64,000 bases of DNA from Halomonas sp. GT. GTDB taxonomy: Bacteria > Pseudomonadota > Gammaproteobacteria > Pseudomonadales > Halomonadaceae. Position numbers and translations under genes: made by a program. Positions 16,833-25,143 of the stretch are shown here, piece after piece (position 1 is the first letter of the stretch; each line of letters starts with the position of its first letter). Location of the stretch: the NCBI RefSeq assembly GCF_002082565.1, contig NZ_CP020562.1, forward strand, positions 682,001 to 746,000, written 5' to 3'. The notes under the pieces were generated by a model that saw nothing but the letters and a program-made list of their open reading frames with translations, made no database searches and was not told where the DNA came from.

Positions 16833-16848
16833 CTGTGATTATTTACAG
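16833..16848 (+). promoter_or_regulatory. LexA (SOS) box upstream of dinB
   Basis: CTGT-GATTATTT-ACAG matches the gammaproteobacterial LexA consensus CTGT-N8-ACAG in all eight fixed bases. It ends 25 bp before the dinB start codon. This predicts LexA repression and induction of dinB on DNA damage. Confidence 0.85.
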
Positions 16849-16873
16849 GTAAGGGCGGAGGCAAGGGCAACCT

Positions 16874-17920
16874 GTGCGCAAAATTATTCATTGCGACTGT
16901 GACTGCTTCTACGCAGCGGTTGAAATGCGCGACAACCCAGCGCTTAACGATGTGCCTATTGCGATAGGCGGCAGCGTTGAGCAGCGCGGGGTTGTCGCTA
17001 CCTGTAACTACCCCGCCCGCGAATTTGGCATCCACTCGGCCATGCCTATGGCGCAGGCACTCAAACGCTGCCCACATTTGACCGTTATCCGCGGTGATAT
17101 GGCCAAATACAAAGCGGTGGCGCGTCAAGTATTTGCGATTTATCGCGATGTGACTGAACTGATTGAACCGCTCTCGCTAGATGAAGCCTTTTTAGACGTT
17201 ACTGATATTTCCCTGTGCAACGGCAGTGCTACCCGCATGGCCGAAGCGATTCGCCAACGGGTTAAACAAGAAGTAGGCATTACCGTCTCGGCAGGTGTCG
17301 CACCCAATAAGTTTCTTGCCAAAATTGCCAGTGACTGGCGTAAGCCCGATGGTCTGTTTGTGATCACGCCGAACGATATCGATGGCTTTGTGCAGCAACT
17401 GCCGGTCAAGAAAATCCACGGCGTGGGGCCGCGCACGGCTGAAAAATTGGCGGGGTTGGGTATTCAAACCTGTACGGATTTGCGGGCTCGTCCGCTCACT
17501 GAGCTGGTCGAACAGTTTGGCCGCTTCGGTCATCGACTGTTTGAGCTTAGCTTTGGGCGCGACGAGCGGCCAGTGAAAACCCACCGTGAGCGGAAATCGA
17601 TCAGCACTGAGCAAACCTACTCCCAGGACTTACCCACTCTAGAAACTTGTCGCCAACAATTACCTGATCTTCTCAACGACCTAGAGCAGCGCTACGCCAG
17701 ACTAGACCCCGCGCCCGCCGTGCGCGGGCTAATGGTAAAGGTAAAATTCAACGACTTTACCCAAACCACCGTGGAGCACGCCGATCCCGCGCCTAACCTG
17801 GATCAATTCGAATCCCTGTTAACTATTGGCTGGTTACGAGGGGAGAGACCGGTTCGGCTATTAGGCGTGGGCTACCGCTTGGCAGAAGAAACCACCGTTC
17901 AGCAACTCTCGCTGTTTTAA
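16874..17920 (+). CDS. dinB: DNA polymerase IV
   Basis: A 348-residue Y-family translesion polymerase. Catalytic carboxylates lie in IIHCDCDCFYAAVEMRDNP and in PLSLDEAFLDVTD. The palm/finger motif RGVVATCNYPAREFGI, the thumb helix-hairpin-helix (KIHGVGPRTAEKLAGLGI) and the little-finger region follow, and the protein ends with QLSLF, the beta-clamp-binding motif usual for Pol IV. The start is GTG with a purine-rich leader. A perfect LexA box directly upstream places it in the SOS regulon, together with recA in this window. Confidence 0.96.
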   Translation: MRKIIHCDCDCFYAAVEMRDNPALNDVPIAIGGSVEQRGVVATCNYPAREFGIHSAMPMAQALKRCPHLTVIRGDMAKYKAVARQVFAIYRDVTELIEPLSLDEAFLDVTDISLCNGSATRMAEAIRQRVKQEVGITVSAGVAPNKFLAKIASDWRKPDGLFVITPNDIDGFVQQLPVKKIHGVGPRTAEKLAGLGIQTCTDLRARPLTELVEQFGRFGHRLFELSFGRDERPVKTHRERKSISTEQTYSQDLPTLETCRQQLPDLLNDLEQRYARLDPAPAVRGLMVKVKFNDFTQTTVEHADPAPNLDQFESLLTIGWLRGERPVRLLGVGYRLAEETTVQQLSLF

Positions 17921-18063
17921 TTAGCCTGTTAATACTTATGTCGATTGACGCTCATTCCAAGGCGCGTTAAAACAGACGTATGATAGTTTGTCTACTTGCT
18001 AGCTAGTTAGCGTGGTTGTTGCTGCCACGATGCTTTCCTGTCTTCTTACCCTGCGAGCTAACC

Positions 18064-18885
18064 ATGTCTGCCCATGCCACCCAACGCCCTCGTTTAGTGT
18101 TCGCCCATGCGAATGGCTTTCCTGGCTTAAGCTATCGCACGCTGCTGGAACCGCTGGCAGAGTCGTTTGACCTCCATCCGCTTGATCGATTGGGCCATCA
18201 CCCGGATTACCCGGTGAACCATAACTGGGGCAATTTAGTCGATGAACTGTTGAGCTACTTGCCGGTTACAGATGCACCGTTATTGGGTGTTGGTCACTCG
18301 TTAGGCGGTACGCTGATGGCGATGGCGGCAGATAAACAGCCAGAACGCTTCTGCGGCGTCATTATGCTCGACCCGCCGCTGATGCTGGGGCCGGATGCCT
18401 GGGTGATGAAAGCGGCGAAGCGGTTTGGCTTTATGGATCGCATCACGCCTGCTGGTAAAACCCAGGGGCGGCGTAGTGTGTGGCCTAGCCGAGAAGCAAT
18501 GGCTAACTCGCTGCGCCGTCGTGGGTTATTTCGCCGCTTTACCCCAGAGGCGTTGAACGACTACATTGAAGCAGGAACGCGCTTGCTAGATGACGGTAGC
18601 GCTGAGCTAACTTTCGACCCAGGGGTTGAGGTAGAGATATTTCGCCATCTGCCGGATCACCTATCGGGATTGCCACGCCGAGTCGGTGTGCCGATCCACT
18701 TGGTAGCAGGGCAGGAGTCGCACTTACTCACCCCTACACGGGTCAAGCGGCTTCAGCGTCGTGGGTTAGCTATTAGCGAGGTTCCCGGTACTCATATGTT
18801 CCCTATGGAGTATCCTGATGAAACGCGAGCGGCCATATTGGCGGCGTGGCAGCGTTTTGAGCTGGGAGTCAGTAAGCGCGCATAA
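18064..18885 (+). CDS. Alpha/beta hydrolase
   Basis: A 273-residue cytoplasmic alpha/beta hydrolase. The N-terminal strand is LVFAHANGFPGLSYRTLLEP with the oxyanion HANG; the nucleophile elbow is GVGHSLGGTLMAMAAD; a late VAGQESHLLTP and PGTHMFPMEYPDET supply the acid and the catalytic His. I chose ATG 18064; the frame continues upstream only to a TTG with no ribosome binding site. The substrate is not predictable. The next gene starts 18 bases downstream with its own AAGGAGG site, so the two form a likely operon. Confidence 0.82.
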   Translation: MSAHATQRPRLVFAHANGFPGLSYRTLLEPLAESFDLHPLDRLGHHPDYPVNHNWGNLVDELLSYLPVTDAPLLGVGHSLGGTLMAMAADKQPERFCGVIMLDPPLMLGPDAWVMKAAKRFGFMDRITPAGKTQGRRSVWPSREAMANSLRRRGLFRRFTPEALNDYIEAGTRLLDDGSAELTFDPGVEVEIFRHLPDHLSGLPRRVGVPIHLVAGQESHLLTPTRVKRLQRRGLAISEVPGTHMFPMEYPDETRAAILAAWQRFELGVSKRA

Positions 18886-18903
18886 AGCGTATAAGGAGGC
18901 AGG

Positions 18904-19152
18904 ATGTATCTTTCCGTACAGCTAAGCTATTACCCGCTGGCCGATGATTTTAAGCCAGTAGTGAAAGACGTAGTAAAACGTTTGGAAGCGACAGGATTAG
19001 AAGTACACCCTAATCGAATGAGCACCCAGGTGTTCGGGGAATTCGATGCGGTGATGGCCGCTTTAAGCGACGTCATGAAGTGGTCGTTTGAGACTCATGG
19101 AAAAGCGGTTTTTACAGCTAATTTCCTCGAAGGCGATCGGCGTCCACGTTAA
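18904..19152 (+). CDS. Thiamine/HMP-binding-like small protein (YkoF/MTH1187 fold)
   Basis: An 82-residue ferredoxin-like-fold protein: strand YLSVQLSYYPLADDF, helix KPVVKDVVKRLEATGLEVH, strands NRMSTQVFGEFDAVMAALSD and GKAVFTANFLEGD. This strand-helix-strand-strand-helix-strand pattern and length suit the thiamine-binding MTH1187/YkoF family. A ribosome binding site AAGGAGG precedes the start. It may bind thiamine or its pyrimidine, but in this context no transporter lies next to it. The family call is moderately confident, function only suggested. Confidence 0.6.
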   Translation: MYLSVQLSYYPLADDFKPVVKDVVKRLEATGLEVHPNRMSTQVFGEFDAVMAALSDVMKWSFETHGKAVFTANFLEGDRRPR

Positions 19153-19156
19153 AGAA

Positions 19157-19179
19157 ACGCCGCCCGATTTGGGCGGCGT
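19157..19179. terminator. Convergent hairpin terminator
   Basis: ACGCCGCCC pairs with GGGCGGCGT (9 bp) around a GATTT loop, four bases after the small thiamine-binding-like gene and about 20 bp from the end of the leftward aminotransferase gene. The T tract is poor on both strands, but position between convergent genes supports a two-way terminator. Confidence 0.6.
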
Positions 19180-19200
19180 ATATGTTGGCGCTAATAACGG

Positions 19201-20475
19201 CTAAACCAGCGATTCCAGGCAGGATTCAATAATATCCAGCCCTTCGTTGAGGACGCTGTCTTCAATTGTGACAGGCATCAAAAAGCGAATCGTATTGCCG
19301 TACATGCCGCAGGAGAGCAGGATTAATCCCTCTTCACGGGCTTTCTTACACAGCGCTGCAGCAAGTTCAGCATTGGGCGTGCGATCCGTTTTGTTCGAGA
19401 CCAGCTCAAATGCCGCCATCGCGCCCATGTTGCGCACATTATCGATGCAGTCGAACTTGGTCTGCCACTCGCCAAAACGAGCCGCTAGCTTTTCACCCAG
19501 CGTTCGGCTTTTCTCAAGAATATTTTCCTCTTCGAACACTTCCATTACGGCCAGTGCCGCGGCGCAGGCGGTGGGGCTGCCGGTATAGGTGCCGCCCAAA
19601 GAGTTGGGCCCAGAGGCATCCATAACCTTGTCGGTGCCAACAATCGCAGAGATTGGCATGCCGTCGGCCATACTCTTCGCCATGGTCATCATGTCCGGTT
19701 CAACGCCGCTGTGCTCAATGGCGAACATTTTGCCGGTTCGGCCAAAGCCAGACTGCACTTCATCGATGATCATCAGCATGCCATGCTCATCGCAAATTTC
19801 GCGGATTTTCTCCAGGAAACTTTTAGATGCAGGATAGAAACCACCTTCGCCAAGCACCGGCTCCAAGACAATCGCGGCGGTATCTTTTGGGTTAGCGTCG
19901 GTTTTCAGGGTCATTTTCAGACCACGAATGGCTTCGTCTTCGCTGACGCCGTGGTAGGGCACCGGATAAGGCGCGCGGAATACCGTGCCTGGCATCGGGC
20001 CAAAATCGGTTTGATACGGGGCAACTTTGCCGTTCATGGCCATGGTGTAGAACGTTCGACCGTGATAACCACCGTCAAAACAAATGACGTTAGAGCGTCC
20101 GGTAGCAGCGCGGGCAATTTTAACGGCATTTTCCAACGCTTCTGCACCGGAGTTAGCCAGCATAACTTTGGCGTGGCCACGAACAGGTACGAGGTGACTA
20201 AGTTTTTCAGCCACTTTCACATAGCCTTCATAAGGCATGACCGTTTGACAGGTATGCATCACCTTATCCAGTTGGGCTTTCACTGCAGCAACCACCTTGG
20301 GGTGACGGTGGCCTACGTTCAAAACGCCAATACCGCCTGCGAAGTCGATAAAGCGATTGCCGTCGGCATCCCAAATCTCAGCATTTTCAGCGCGATCTGC
20401 AAAAGCAGTGGCGGGGCTGGCGGCGCCCGCTGCGACATACTTCTGCTTTAGTTCGTTTAGCTCGGCGTTGCTCAT
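19201..20475 (-). CDS. gabT: 4-aminobutyrate/5-aminovalerate aminotransferase
   Basis: A 424-residue class III PLP aminotransferase closely resembling GabT/DavT. It has the PLP-phosphate loop (MLANSGAEALENAVKIARAA), the FDGGYHGRTFYTMAMNGK block, cofactor Asp in MLMIIDEVQSGFGRTGKMF and the Schiff-base lysine at residue 267 in DMMTMAKSMADGMP. It transfers the amino group of GABA (or 5-aminovalerate) to 2-oxoglutarate. The neighbouring glutaryl-CoA dehydrogenase and CoA-transferase make a DavT role in lysine degradation via 5-aminovalerate and glutarate plausible. No succinate- or glutarate-semialdehyde dehydrogenase lies beside it. An AAGGAG site precedes the start. Confidence 0.92.
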   Translation of the reverse strand: MSNAELNELKQKYVAAGAASPATAFADRAENAEIWDADGNRFIDFAGGIGVLNVGHRHPKVVAAVKAQLDKVMHTCQTVMPYEGYVKVAEKLSHLVPVRGHAKVMLANSGAEALENAVKIARAATGRSNVICFDGGYHGRTFYTMAMNGKVAPYQTDFGPMPGTVFRAPYPVPYHGVSEDEAIRGLKMTLKTDANPKDTAAIVLEPVLGEGGFYPASKSFLEKIREICDEHGMLMIIDEVQSGFGRTGKMFAIEHSGVEPDMMTMAKSMADGMPISAIVGTDKVMDASGPNSLGGTYTGSPTACAAALAVMEVFEEENILEKSRTLGEKLAARFGEWQTKFDCIDNVRNMGAMAAFELVSNKTDRTPNAELAAALCKKAREEGLILLSCGMYGNTIRFLMPVTIEDSVLNEGLDIIESCLESLV

Positions 20476-20522
20476 GGCTCAACTCCTTTGGGTGTTGGAT
20501 GTTGCCTGTGAGAAATATGCAG

Positions 20523-20541
20523 TGTCACAGCTAATATGACA
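20523..20541. promoter_or_regulatory. Inverted repeat upstream of gabT
   Basis: TGTCA-N9-TGACA lies about 50 bp upstream of the gabT start. It could be an operator or part of the promoter; nothing else in the 170-bp gap between gabT and the EAL gene stands out. Confidence 0.25.
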
Positions 20542-20646
20542 GGTTCGGCCTTCATTGTTTCAGATTCGTTATGTAGGCGATAAAACGGGTGTAGTGGGTA
20601 GTCGTTAAAAGACAATCGGTAATAGGCAGTCTGTAATGGGTTTGCA

Positions 20647-21450
20647 TCAGTAGCTTGATGCTTCTAAGCCTACACATACCTCTTCTCTTAAGTCTAATAA
20701 TCGAGAAGTTAAGTCTGGGCCTAAGGAATTAATAGCCGGTTTTGCGTAGAAAAAACCCTGTTGGCGAGCAATGCCCGCCCGCGCTAGCCATAGTGCTTCC
20801 TCGCGTGTTTCTACCCCTTCAGCAATGAGTATCATGTTCAATTCGTTAGCTAGTAAAATGATAGAGTTGAGCAGCGCTTGACGACGCGTATCATGGTCGC
20901 AGTTCATTACCAGCTCGCGGTCGATTTTGAGCTTGTCCGGCGTTAGATCAGTCAACAGATCCAGGTTGGCATAGCCATTGCCAAAGTCATCAAGGGCCGT
21001 TTTAAAACCCATTTCGCGATAGGCTTCGATGATATTGCGAAGGTGCTGGCGGTCACGTACGCGTTCGGTTTCAGTGATTTCAAAAATTAGCCGATCCATT
21101 GGCCATCCAACGCGTCGAGAAACATCAAGCGTTGCTTGTATGCAGGCTTCAGGTTCGTAGACAGCATTGGGTAAAAAATTGATTGATAACGCCGTTGACA
21201 TATTCAGAGCGCTTGCCATCTCAATCGCTTTAACGCGACAAGCTTGATCAAATCGGTACAGTAGGTCATCAGTCACCTGAGAAATAACGCTCCAGGCAGA
21301 TTCGCCATTAACCCCTCGTACAAGCGCCTCATGTGTCACTACGCGAGCAAGTGACACGTCCACAATGGGTTGAAAGGCCATTGTGAAATCAAAAGGAAGA
21401 TCCCCCTCGCATCGTTTACAGCTACCGTCTACCCGTGCGCAGTGACCCAT
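20647..21450 (-). CDS. EAL domain cyclic-di-GMP phosphodiesterase
   Basis: A 267-residue protein made of little more than one EAL domain, which hydrolyses cyclic di-GMP. The expected active-site residues are present: Glu in HEALVRG (residue 41), Asn in LSINFLPNAVY, Glu in IFEITETERV, the Asp pair in TALDDFGNGYANLDLL, Lys in DKLKIDRELV and Glu in LIAEGVETREEAL. There is no transmembrane segment and no GGDEF domain. The N-terminus carries cysteines at 4, 11 and 14 (GHC...CKRC), which could bind metal or sense redox; this is inference. The start has an AGGGGGA site. It stands alone between gabT and the glutarate genes. Confidence 0.93.
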   Translation of the reverse strand: MGHCARVDGSCKRCEGDLPFDFTMAFQPIVDVSLARVVTHEALVRGVNGESAWSVISQVTDDLLYRFDQACRVKAIEMASALNMSTALSINFLPNAVYEPEACIQATLDVSRRVGWPMDRLIFEITETERVRDRQHLRNIIEAYREMGFKTALDDFGNGYANLDLLTDLTPDKLKIDRELVMNCDHDTRRQALLNSIILLANELNMILIAEGVETREEALWLARAGIARQQGFFYAKPAINSLGPDLTSRLLDLREEVCVGLEASSY

Positions 21451-21621
21451 GAAATCCCCCTGTAGCAGTGCGCCAAATTACCCGCTGGCCGATTTACGTT
21501 AGCCATTGCCGATTAATTTAAAATTTTTTTTAACTATTTAATCATAGACGAAAACAGTTTAGTCGCTTGTTAACTTTTCGTATAGGTTTTGTATAGAAAT
21601 TATTGAGTGCGCTGAGCCGAC

Positions 21622-21644
21622 AAAAAAGCGCCCAAGCGGGCGCT
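21622..21644 (-). terminator. Rho-independent terminator of the glutarate operon
   Basis: Read on the minus strand, AGCGCCC-GCTT-GGGCGCT is followed directly by a run of T (the A tract 21622-21627 on the plus strand). It lies 46 bp past the end of the CoA-transferase gene and should end that transcript before the EAL gene. Confidence 0.85.
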
Positions 21645-21689
21645 AAGATGAATCGTTAGCAGATATGAAGAGAGAAAGGATAAAGAGCG

Positions 21690-22904
21690 TTAAATAATGC
21701 CTGCTTGTTGCAGAGCGTGGCGCTGTTCGCTGGTAATGCCAAGCTCGTCAAGCACCTGTTGGGTGTGCTCACCCAGAGAGGGAGGGGGAGTCTGGGCACT
21801 GATGGACTCGCCGTTGATACGGATAGGATTCGCGACTAAGTCGACGTGACCGGCTTGGCTGTGGGGAAGCCTTTGCTTCAAGCCACGTGCCTTAACATGG
21901 GGGTCGTCAAAAACGCGATCCAACGTATTGATTGGCCCGCTAGGCACACCGGCAGCTTCAAAGACAGCCAGCCATTCATCGGTTTTCTGCGTCAGTAACA
22001 CGGCTTCTAATAGAGGAGCCAATACATTGCGGTACTGTACTCGTGCGCCGTTGGTGGCGAACCTTGGATCCAGCGGCAGCGTTGGCTGATCGATCACTTG
22101 GCAGAAACGCTTAAACTGCTCGTCATTCCCAACGGCAACAATCATATGGCCATCAGCAGTGGCAAACGCTTGGTAGGGAACGATATTGGGATGTGCATTC
22201 CCCAGCCGTTGAGGTACTTGACCGGAGGTCAAGTAGTTGAGCGCTTGGTTCGCCAGTACGCCCACCTGAACGTCCATCAACGCCATATCAATATGACATC
22301 CAACGTTGCTATCGCGGCGCTGGTAAAGCGCTGCTAGGACTGCATTGGCGGCATATAGGCCGGTGAAAATGTCGGTAAAGGCAACGCCGATTTTGACGGG
22401 ACCACCGCCGAGTTCATGGTCAGGCTTGCCGGTTAGGCTCATAATACCGCCCATTGCCTGAATCATGAAGTCGTAACCAGCGCGGTGTGCGTAAGGACTT
22501 TCCTGGCCAAAGCCGGTGATTGAACAGTAGATAAGCCGAGGATTCAGTGTCTTGAGGCTCTCATAGTCCAGACCGTACTTCTTTAAACCGCCAACTTTGA
22601 AGTTTTCAAGTAACACATCGGAGGTGGCGACGAGCTGCTTAATCAACGCCTGACCTTCAGGCTTGGCCATATCGACGGTGACCGAGCGCTTGCCTCGATT
22701 GGCGCAGAGATAGTAGGCCGACTCTGAACTGCCAGAGAGCCATGGAGGGCCCCAGTGGCGAGTGTCATCTCCGCTGATGGGGCGCTCTACCTTGATCACA
22801 TCAGCCCCCATGTCTGCGAGCATTTGCCCGCACCACGGGCCAGCCAGTACACGTGAAATATCGAGTACTTTGATGCCTGCTAGTGGCTTGGCTGCTGTGC
22901 TCAT
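21690..22904 (-). CDS. CaiB/BaiF family CoA-transferase (probable glutarate CoA-transferase)
   Basis: A 404-residue family III CoA-transferase. It opens LAGIKVLDISRVLAGPWCGQ, followed by LADMGADVIKVERP, NRGKRSVTVDMAKPEGQ and GFGQESPYAHRAGYDFMIQA, and has the catalytic Asp segment in HIDMALMDVQ. It ends SLGEHTQQVLDELG. These enzymes move CoA between two carboxylic acids. Directly upstream lies glutaryl-CoA dehydrogenase, so activation of glutarate with succinyl-CoA is the likely reaction. I chose ATG 22904, preceded by GTGAGG; an in-frame GTG at 22916 is an alternative. The operon gcdH-CoA-transferase ends at the strong terminator downstream. Confidence 0.88.
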   Translation of the reverse strand: MSTAAKPLAGIKVLDISRVLAGPWCGQMLADMGADVIKVERPISGDDTRHWGPPWLSGSSESAYYLCANRGKRSVTVDMAKPEGQALIKQLVATSDVLLENFKVGGLKKYGLDYESLKTLNPRLIYCSITGFGQESPYAHRAGYDFMIQAMGGIMSLTGKPDHELGGGPVKIGVAFTDIFTGLYAANAVLAALYQRRDSNVGCHIDMALMDVQVGVLANQALNYLTSGQVPQRLGNAHPNIVPYQAFATADGHMIVAVGNDEQFKRFCQVIDQPTLPLDPRFATNGARVQYRNVLAPLLEAVLLTQKTDEWLAVFEAAGVPSGPINTLDRVFDDPHVKARGLKQRLPHSQAGHVDLVANPIRINGESISAQTPPPSLGEHTQQVLDELGITSEQRHALQQAGII

Positions 22905-22930
22905 TAGGTGCCTCACTTGTCGCTCGCCGT

Positions 22931-24109
22931 TTAGAAAAATGCCTGAATACCGGTCTGGGCACGGCCCAAGATTAAGGCGTGTACATCGTGAGTGCCTTCG
23001 TAGGTGTTTACCGATTCCAAGTTCACCATATGGCGAATAACGCCGTACTCATCGGAAACGCCGTTGCCGCCGTGCATGTCACGAGACTGGCGAGCGATAT
23101 CCAGCGCTTTACCGCAGTTATTGCGCTTGATTAGTGAGACCATCTCCGGTGCCCAATTGCCGCTATCCATCAGTCGTCCTACCTGAAGCGCTGCCTGTAA
23201 GCCCAGGGTAATCTCGGTTTGCATGTCTGCGAGCTTTTTCTGGATTAGCTGATTCGCAGCCAGTGGGCGGCCAAACTGTTTGCGGTCTAAGGTATATTGG
23301 CGTGCGGCATGCCAGCAGAACTCAGCGGTACCCATGACGCCCCAGGCAATGCCATAACGAGCTTTATTCAAGCAGCCAAAGGGGCCTTTTAAACCGCTCA
23401 CGTTAGGCAAGAGGTTTTCTTCAGGTACAAAGGCATTGTCGAGTACGATTTCACCGGTAATGGAGGCGCGAAGTGACACCTTGCCTTCAATTTTGGGTGT
23501 GCTGAAGCCTTCGGTGCCGCGCTCAACAATAAAGCCTTTGATTTGATTATCGTGGGCGGCGGACTTTGCCCAAACCACCGCAATATCGGCAATCGGGCTG
23601 TTGGTAATCCACATTTTGGCACCGGTTAAACGGTAGCCACCGTCAACTTTTTCTGCCCGAGTGATCATTGAACCAGGGTCTGAGCCATGATCAGGTTCGG
23701 TTAAACCAAAACAGCCGACCATTTCACCGCTGGCGAGTTTAGGTAAATATTTATGCTTCTGCTCTTCAGAGCCATAGGCTTCAATCGGGTACATCACCAG
23801 TGATGACTGCACGCTCATGGCTGAGCGGTAGCCTGAATCAACGCGCTCTACTTCTCGGGCAATGAGTCCGTAGGCCACATGATTCACACCTGAACCGCCA
23901 TATTCTGGGGCGACGGTTGCACCTAGCAGGCCAAGCTCACCCATCTCGCTCATGATCTCACGGTCAAAGCGCTCTTCACGAAAAGCACTTAGCACGCGTG
24001 GCTGCAGGTTTTCCTGACAGTAGTCATGGGCTGCATCACGAATTTGGCGCTCTTCATCAGTGAGTTGGTGTTCGAGCAGCAGCGGGTCGTCCCAGTTGAA
24101 GCGGGTCAT
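22931..24109 (-). CDS. gcdH: Glutaryl-CoA dehydrogenase
   Basis: A 392-residue acyl-CoA dehydrogenase of the glutaryl-CoA branch, which oxidises and decarboxylates glutaryl-CoA to crotonyl-CoA and passes electrons to ETF. It starts [21 protein letters not shown] and substrate motifs follow ([79 protein letters not shown]). The catalytic glutamate is residue 371 in [20 protein letters not shown], as in human GCDH. An AGGAGT site precedes the ATG. It is cotranscribed with the CoA-transferase 26 bp downstream, and a CsiR-like regulator lies just upstream in the same direction. Confidence 0.93.
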   Translation of the reverse strand: MTRFNWDDPLLLEHQLTDEERQIRDAAHDYCQENLQPRVLSAFREERFDREIMSEMGELGLLGATVAPEYGGSGVNHVAYGLIAREVERVDSGYRSAMSVQSSLVMYPIEAYGSEEQKHKYLPKLASGEMVGCFGLTEPDHGSDPGSMITRAEKVDGGYRLTGAKMWITNSPIADIAVVWAKSAAHDNQIKGFIVERGTEGFSTPKIEGKVSLRASITGEIVLDNAFVPEENLLPNVSGLKGPFGCLNKARYGIAWGVMGTAEFCWHAARQYTLDRKQFGRPLAANQLIQKKLADMQTEITLGLQAALQVGRLMDSGNWAPEMVSLIKRNNCGKALDIARQSRDMHGGNGVSDEYGVIRHMVNLESVNTYEGTHDVHALILGRAQTGIQAFF

Positions 24110-24162
24110 GGCGTGAACTCCTACATAGTCATTTCGATATGATTCAATGTATCGTCGTTTTG

Positions 24163-24182
24163 TTAAAATATCTACATTTTAA
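24163..24182. promoter_or_regulatory. AT-rich inverted repeat upstream of gcdH, candidate CsiR operator
   Basis: TTAAAAT-ATCTAC-ATTTTAA is a perfect 7-bp inverted repeat in the 83-bp gap between the regulator and gcdH. On the minus strand it includes ATGT-N5-TTTT, which as I recall resembles half-sites reported for E. coli CsiR. A related element lies at 24943-24957. Binding is inferred. Confidence 0.45.
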
Positions 24183-24192
24183 AATAAAGAAT

Positions 24193-24882
24193 TTAATTGA
24201 TCCCACGTTCCTTGAGAACACGGGTAATAATCGGGACAGGCGTCATTAAGTGATCACGCATGAGGTTGGCGGCCTGCTCTGTGTCACGAGCCAGGATGAC
24301 ATCCACCAGCGCGGCATGCTCTTGTCTTTTTATTTCAAGTGCTTGGGGTGACATGACTGTTTCCTGCAGCCACAAGTGGCGATAGCGTTCTACCTGATCA
24401 AACAACGTGTCGCGCATTTGTAACAGGTGCGGCGAGTTGCAGCCGCTAGCAATGGCGGTATGAAATGCCTTATGGCGTAGATCCCATCCATCAAGCAGCT
24501 CATCTGGGGAACTTACCTCTGTCACTTTAGCTAGCCGATGAGCGGTGGCGAGGACGTTGGCTTCCCAGTCGTCGTCGCCGCGCTCAATGGCTAAGCGCAA
24601 AATCAGGCCTTCTAGCTGAGCACGTGCGTCGTAAATATCGTTCAGCTCGGCCAGCGACATGGGGGCAACACGATAGCCACGCTGGCTAATCGCAATCACC
24701 AAGCGGTCGGCAACTAATTGGGAAAGTGCTTCGCGTAATGGGCCGGTGCTAGCGCCGTAATACTCCTTGAGGCGGCTCATTAACAGCTTCTCTTCAGGCG
24801 CATAACGGCCGCGAATGATGTCGTGCTTCAGGGCGCGGTAGGCACTGATGGCTAGGTTCGGGCGCGGCGCATCGAGCTCCAT
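24193..24882 (-). CDS. csiR: CsiR-like GntR family regulator
   Basis: A 229-residue GntR/FCD regulator. The winged helix (AYRALKHDIIRGRYAPEEKL, GPLREALSQLVADRLV, QRGYRVAPMSLAELNDI) and the FCD domain (DARAQLEGLILRLAIERGDD, WDLRHKAFHTAIASGCNSPH, LLQMRDTLFDQVERYRHLW, MTPVPII) are strikingly like E. coli CsiR, the glutarate-responsive repressor of glutarate and GABA utilisation. The neighbours gcdH and a glutarate-type CoA-transferase support the same effector. AAGGAGATATC precedes the ATG. It lies between, and probably controls, the leftward glutarate operon and the rightward TAXI-TRAP transporter. Confidence 0.85.
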   Translation of the reverse strand: MELDAPRPNLAISAYRALKHDIIRGRYAPEEKLLMSRLKEYYGASTGPLREALSQLVADRLVIAISQRGYRVAPMSLAELNDIYDARAQLEGLILRLAIERGDDDWEANVLATAHRLAKVTEVSSPDELLDGWDLRHKAFHTAIASGCNSPHLLQMRDTLFDQVERYRHLWLQETVMSPQALEIKRQEHAALVDVILARDTEQAANLMRDHLMTPVPIITRVLKERGIN

Positions 24883-24942
24883 GATATCTCCTTAGGCCAA
24901 CGTTGGACGTGGGGGCTGCATTCACTAATCGCTATTATCAAT

Positions 24943-24957
24943 AAATTTTAGACATTT
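24943..24957. promoter_or_regulatory. Second AT-rich element in csiR/transporter intergenic region
   Basis: Read on the minus strand this is AAATGTCTAAAATTT, which shares AAATGT and an ATTT block with the element upstream of gcdH. It lies 61 bp before csiR and about 190 bp before the TAXI receptor gene, in the 261-bp divergent region. A shared CsiR site is a hypothesis; the rest of the gap shows no other clear signal. Confidence 0.3.
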
Positions 24958-25143
24958 GGCACAGGTAACGACATTTATACGGGGGGCACCGGCGAATAGC
25001 GTTGTATTAGCATCTCACGCTAAAGCCGTGCTAACTTCATTGCACCGCGTTTGCTTGCCGTTTACGGTAACCAGAGGCTGGGACTTCACACCTCCTTATC
25101 GTCAACCATACTTATAAGTCCAAACAGGACGGAGGAACCGCTC

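Noticed and set aside
19711..20451. A 246-codon plus-strand reading frame opposite gabT
   Set aside because: It lies wholly antisense to a clear aminotransferase with all catalytic motifs; its translation has no family pattern and no ribosome binding site.
24163..24182. AT-rich inverted repeat as a terminator of csiR
   Set aside because: It lacks a GC-rich stem, and the gap is short and upstream of a co-directional gene; an operator is more likely.
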